Source of the DNA: Viola odorata
Taxonomy: Eukaryota; Streptophyta; Magnoliopsida; Malpighiales; Violaceae
Direction of reading: 5' to 3'
DNA length: 64,000 nucleotides
Assembly: GCA_963691705.1 (NCBI GenBank)
Contig: OY829545.1
Coordinates: 15,079,569-15,143,568, forward strand
Below the pieces are notes generated by a model. That model saw only the letters and a list, made by a program, of their open reading frames with translations. It was not told where the DNA came from and ran no database searches. The translations under genes were made by a program, and so were the position numbers. Positions 61,362-64,000 of this stretch are shown in pieces; the stretch's first letter is position 1; the number at the start of each line of letters is the position of its first letter.

Positions 61362-62089
61362 ATGGAGGGTGTTGATTTCTGGGATGATTCCCAGGATGAT
61401 AGTTGCATGCAATTTGATCCGGTTATGGGTATGTTGGTTCCAGATTCAATTGGAGTCCCTGGGGTTGAGGATGATGTCGCCGCGGTGGCGGAGGTCGAAG
61501 GTGATGCAGTCGCGGAGGCGGGGGTTGGAGATGATGTCTGGCCGGTGGCTGTTGCGGCGGATGCAATCTGTGAAATGGATGTGATTGTGCCAGATACCTA
61601 CGAGAGTGAAGAGGACGTCGTGTTTGAAGAGATGACGGTTGTGTCCGAGGAAGAAGTGGCCGCCCGTGTGAGTATTTTGGGAGCGGAGGAGGTTTCGTGC
61701 TTTCTTGGCAGTGAAATCTGTGAAATGGATGTGATTGTGGCAGATACCTACGAGAGTGAAGACGACGTCGTGTTTGAAGAGATGGTGGCAACGTCCGAGG
61801 AAGAAATGGCCGCCCGTGTGAGTGTTTTGGAAGCGGAGGAGGTTTCGTGCCCTCTTGCCAGTGAAGAAGATGGGCATCTTGGCTTTAATGTCCAAAGAAG
61901 TATAAAATTCCCGATTTAAATCTACCTACCACTGAGGATTTAATGCATACATCTGAAGTGAAGGTGGATATGGATTTCGATCTCAATAAGTTGCCAATCC
62001 GAGGTATGTTTCGCCCTAGAGATGAGCACCTTTTCGACGAAGAGAGCTTCATCAAAATGTTGCGTATTCTTCTCCCTGATTACTACTGA
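61362..62089 (+). pseudogene. acidic ORF with 50-codon tandem duplication and EAR-like motifs, frameshifted
   Basis: The first frame (61362-61919) gives 185 residues, extremely acidic, with two copies of a 150-base unit (from 61566 and 61716) reading ICEMDVIV-DTYESE, VVFEEM, SEEE-AARVS and AEEVSC. Near 61898 the sense shifts frame and goes on to TGA 62087-62089 with KYKIPDLNLPTTEDL and FDLNKLPIRGMFRPRDEH. DLNLP and DLNKLP match the EAR repression motif (DLNxxP). The duplicated DNA is highly alike, so the duplication is recent. The relic mariner at 31.6 kb has a comparable DIPDLN word before its helix-turn-helix, so this may be a mariner N-terminal region without the catalytic part. A host gene is the alternative. 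Confidence 0.45.
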
Positions 62090-63026
62090 ATATATTAGGA
62101 TGTTGGTTGTAGACATAAGTGTGTTGACTTTTGGATGGCCAGTTTCTGCAATGTAGTAGGGTGTTTATGGTAGTAGAAGGATGGTGGATTTAGGATGGCC
62201 AACCGTTGTGATCCATTTTAGGAATAGTGTCCAACTGATGATGTATATTATTCCTCTAGTTAATGAATTGATATTGGCTATCTCATTGTGTTCCCATTAA
62301 GGTTGTCTGATGTTTTTCTTCAATGGTGAAAGTGTATGTTTTTCTTCAATTGTCCCTATTTTAGGCTGTTGCATCCAGTTGCTTTGCTGCCCTGTTCTTT
62401 TAATCTGTTCCACTTTTATGAGTTCTGAATTGTTGGTTTGGTTTGCATATGGAATTGCATGAGCAGAAGCAACTACTTTGAGTACGGACTCTGTTTCATT
62501 TGCTCTGAGGTGAATCACTTGTTTGCAATACTTGTTATTCCTTGTTCAGAAACCTTCTTCTTCTGTGCTTTGATTGCTTGGATGCTGCAAATAGAGGCAC
62601 CTGGAATGATAATTATGAATGCCTATTGATGCAAGGTCAACTTGGAAATAATTGTTGGGAATTGATGTATTTTCGATAACCGTTCCCCAAGACCCTGTTG
62701 CCGATTGGACCATTCAATGATCTATACCTGAGCTAGTGCAGGGGATTGGCCTAGATAACAGTTCCCCAACTCTGCACATTGTAGACTTGTAGTTGGATTC
62801 CCAATTACTACTGGAGTCAGCCTTTAACATTCTCAAAGTGACGCAATGTTTAGAGTAATGGTATAGTGCAGTTTGTCTGTATCTTTCATAACTGGTTTGG
62901 TTTGGATGCAATGGTTTGGTTAATGTGTGTTGCGTGACAGTTTGACCATATCGACTGTTTGGTTGACAGGCTCCTTTCCTTTAATGCACCTTATCACATG
63001 ACCTCAGGTAACCCTACTCAGGCTCT
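62090..63026. other. spacer between the acidic ORF and the right-hand coiled-coil ORF
   Basis: AT- and T-rich DNA with no supported gene. I see no mariner catalytic motifs here, unlike the 34.5-35.5 kb region. Confidence 0.45.
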
Positions 63027-63034
63027 TATAAATA
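63027..63034 (+). promoter_or_regulatory. TATA box of the 63.1-kb ORF
   Basis: TATAAATA sits 118 bases before ATG 63145. A pyrimidine-rich run ending in GTGCAG (63129-63134) just before the ATG looks like an acceptor, so a leader intron is possible. Confidence 0.5.
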
Positions 63035-63144
63035 CCACCATCCTTTAACCTAATATGCTTCATCCCTAAACTGCCTCTTCTCTTCTGTTGTTTGTTGCTT
63101 ATCTCCTTTGCTCTTTTAAGCTTTCTCTGTGCAGGTTGAGAATA

Positions 63145-63528
63145 ATGGATCGTGAGAGGAAGGAAGAGATCCACAATGCTACAGGCCGCTACTCAGGTCA
63201 TCTAGACATGGACATCGTGCAGCTGGAGAACAAGATTCTTCATACCAACCAGGACATGGAAGAGTATAATGAGTTGCTGGAGGACATGAAGGCTAGGAAG
63301 GATGAGGTATACGAAGATGCTGAGCATGAGGGGCTGGCACTGACTGCAATCAAGTCATACAGCGAGGCTACCAACCATCTTAACCTCTCCATTGCTCACC
63401 TTAACCAAAAGAGAGAGGGGCTCAACCTGGCTCCTAATAGTGCAAGGCTTGCTCTTGCTCAATTGAATCTCTTTACTAATGTCATTCCAGGCATCCCAAC
63501 AATCGATGATGAATCTGGGTCTGAGTAG
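63145..63528 (+). CDS. small coiled-coil ORF, copy C of a three-member family
   Basis: 127 residues, acidic, helical, ending DDESGSE. It contains LENKILHTNQDMEEYNELL, KSYSEATNHLNLSIAHLNQK and the tail LNLFTNVIPGIPTI. The last ~48 residues align without gaps to the ORF at 36828, and the block after HL also aligns without gaps. ATG 63145 lies just after a possible splice acceptor; an upstream in-frame start at 63088 would add a stretch that looks like intron. AATAAATAAAAG follows at about 63580. The frame is clean with TATA box, leader and poly(A) signal, so it may be expressed. Function is unknown. Confidence 0.65.
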   Translation: MDRERKEEIHNATGRYSGHLDMDIVQLENKILHTNQDMEEYNELLEDMKARKDEVYEDAEHEGLALTAIKSYSEATNHLNLSIAHLNQKREGLNLAPNSARLALAQLNLFTNVIPGIPTIDDESGSE

Positions 63529-63600
63529 TTAGGGTGTCTGTAATCCACCCGAGTGGTATGTCCTTGGGTTGTTATCAATAAATAAAAGCACCGTCTCTTT

Positions 63601-64000
63601 TTCATGTCACATAATTCCTCTCTTCTGTGTGTGTATAATTTCCAGTGCATTATCCGGCAAGCATTCTAGATGTTCAGTGTAACTAAAATACCAACGACTG
63701 ATAAGTACAAAGAATTGAAACAATTATCATTAAAATAGAGTAAAGCTCATCTAAGATGGTCATTATCTAGAGAGGCATTTAACCAAAAGCATGGATGAAA
63801 TGCAACATCAATCACAATGGAAAGAGGCCAACCATCCACTGCCAGTGAAGAAGATGGCCATATGGAATAATCATTTTGTGGAATTATTCAATGTGTGAAA
63901 TTTTGGATTTTCCCAGGCCCAGCCGGTGGCCTAGCCAGAAGCGACCGAGTCTTTTAATATTTTTTCTTCATTTGTAATTCAAGTAAATTATGTTTTGGCA
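63601..64000. other. right flank
   Basis: No gene seen. An 18-base word at about 63843-63860 (TGCCAGTGAAGAAGATGG) repeats the end of the acidic ORF at about 61857-61874, hinting that this flank is also derived from the same element family. Confidence 0.4.

Noticed and set aside
61423..61895. Histidine/proline-rich antisense frames under the acidic ORF
   Set aside because: They are reverse readings of GAG/GAT-rich acidic codons and follow its internal duplication.

Overview
The window is nuclear DNA of a flowering plant, almost certainly a eudicot. Genes have GT-AG introns and TATA boxes, intergenic DNA is AT-rich, and the protein families are plant types (RPK2-type receptor kinase, GH5 mannanase, plant paladin, plant cathepsin B). 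I cannot name the species. Host genes lie at both ends; the middle, about 30.0-54.7 kb, is a nest of transposons.

Left part (1-29.9 kb): a decayed coding remnant at the left edge; a small four-exon coiled-coil protein gene (minus, 426-1210); a 5'-truncated LINE with an RNase H domain (2911-3590); an intact single-exon LRR receptor kinase of the RPK2/TOAD2 group (6345-9674); a five-exon endo-beta-mannanase gene (12445-17487) with an odd GC splice donor; and, converging on it, a 19-exon paladin-like gene (17963-26644, minus) whose exons join in frame to 1255 codons.

Middle part: a short mariner-family MITE with a GC-rich nested palindrome (29979-30699) precedes a full-size mariner-like element (31004-54477, TA target duplication). 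Three elements have landed in it. A PIF/Harbinger-type element (31978-34530, TAA duplication) split the transposase gene. A MULE-like element (32873-34390, 9-bp duplication) carrying what looks like a captured plastid-transporter gene fragment then inserted into the Harbinger element. A 16-kb Ty3/gypsy retrotransposon of the Tat lineage (37740-53695, GAGAC duplication) landed near the right end, inside one copy of a tandemly duplicated segment. The Tat element has near-identical LTRs, one gag-pol frame broken by five stops, dual RNase H domains, and four opposite-strand ORFs, two of which are diverged intron-containing paralogues.

Right part (54.7-64 kb): a cathepsin B-like protease gene (55436-58925, minus) with ten recognisable exons but a damaged splice donor, and an amaranthin-like lectin pseudogene inserted in its third intron; a mariner-like left end leading into an acidic ORF with a 50-codon internal duplication and EAR-like motifs (61024-62089); and a small coiled-coil ORF (63145-63528).

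The observation I consider most novel is a family of about 120-residue coiled-coil ORFs found three times in different settings: 36828-37190 (inside the mariner element), 39220-39597 (inside the Tat retrotransposon, opposite strand) and 63145-63528 (beside a mariner-like end). Each has its own TATA box. Two of the copies align nearly without gaps.
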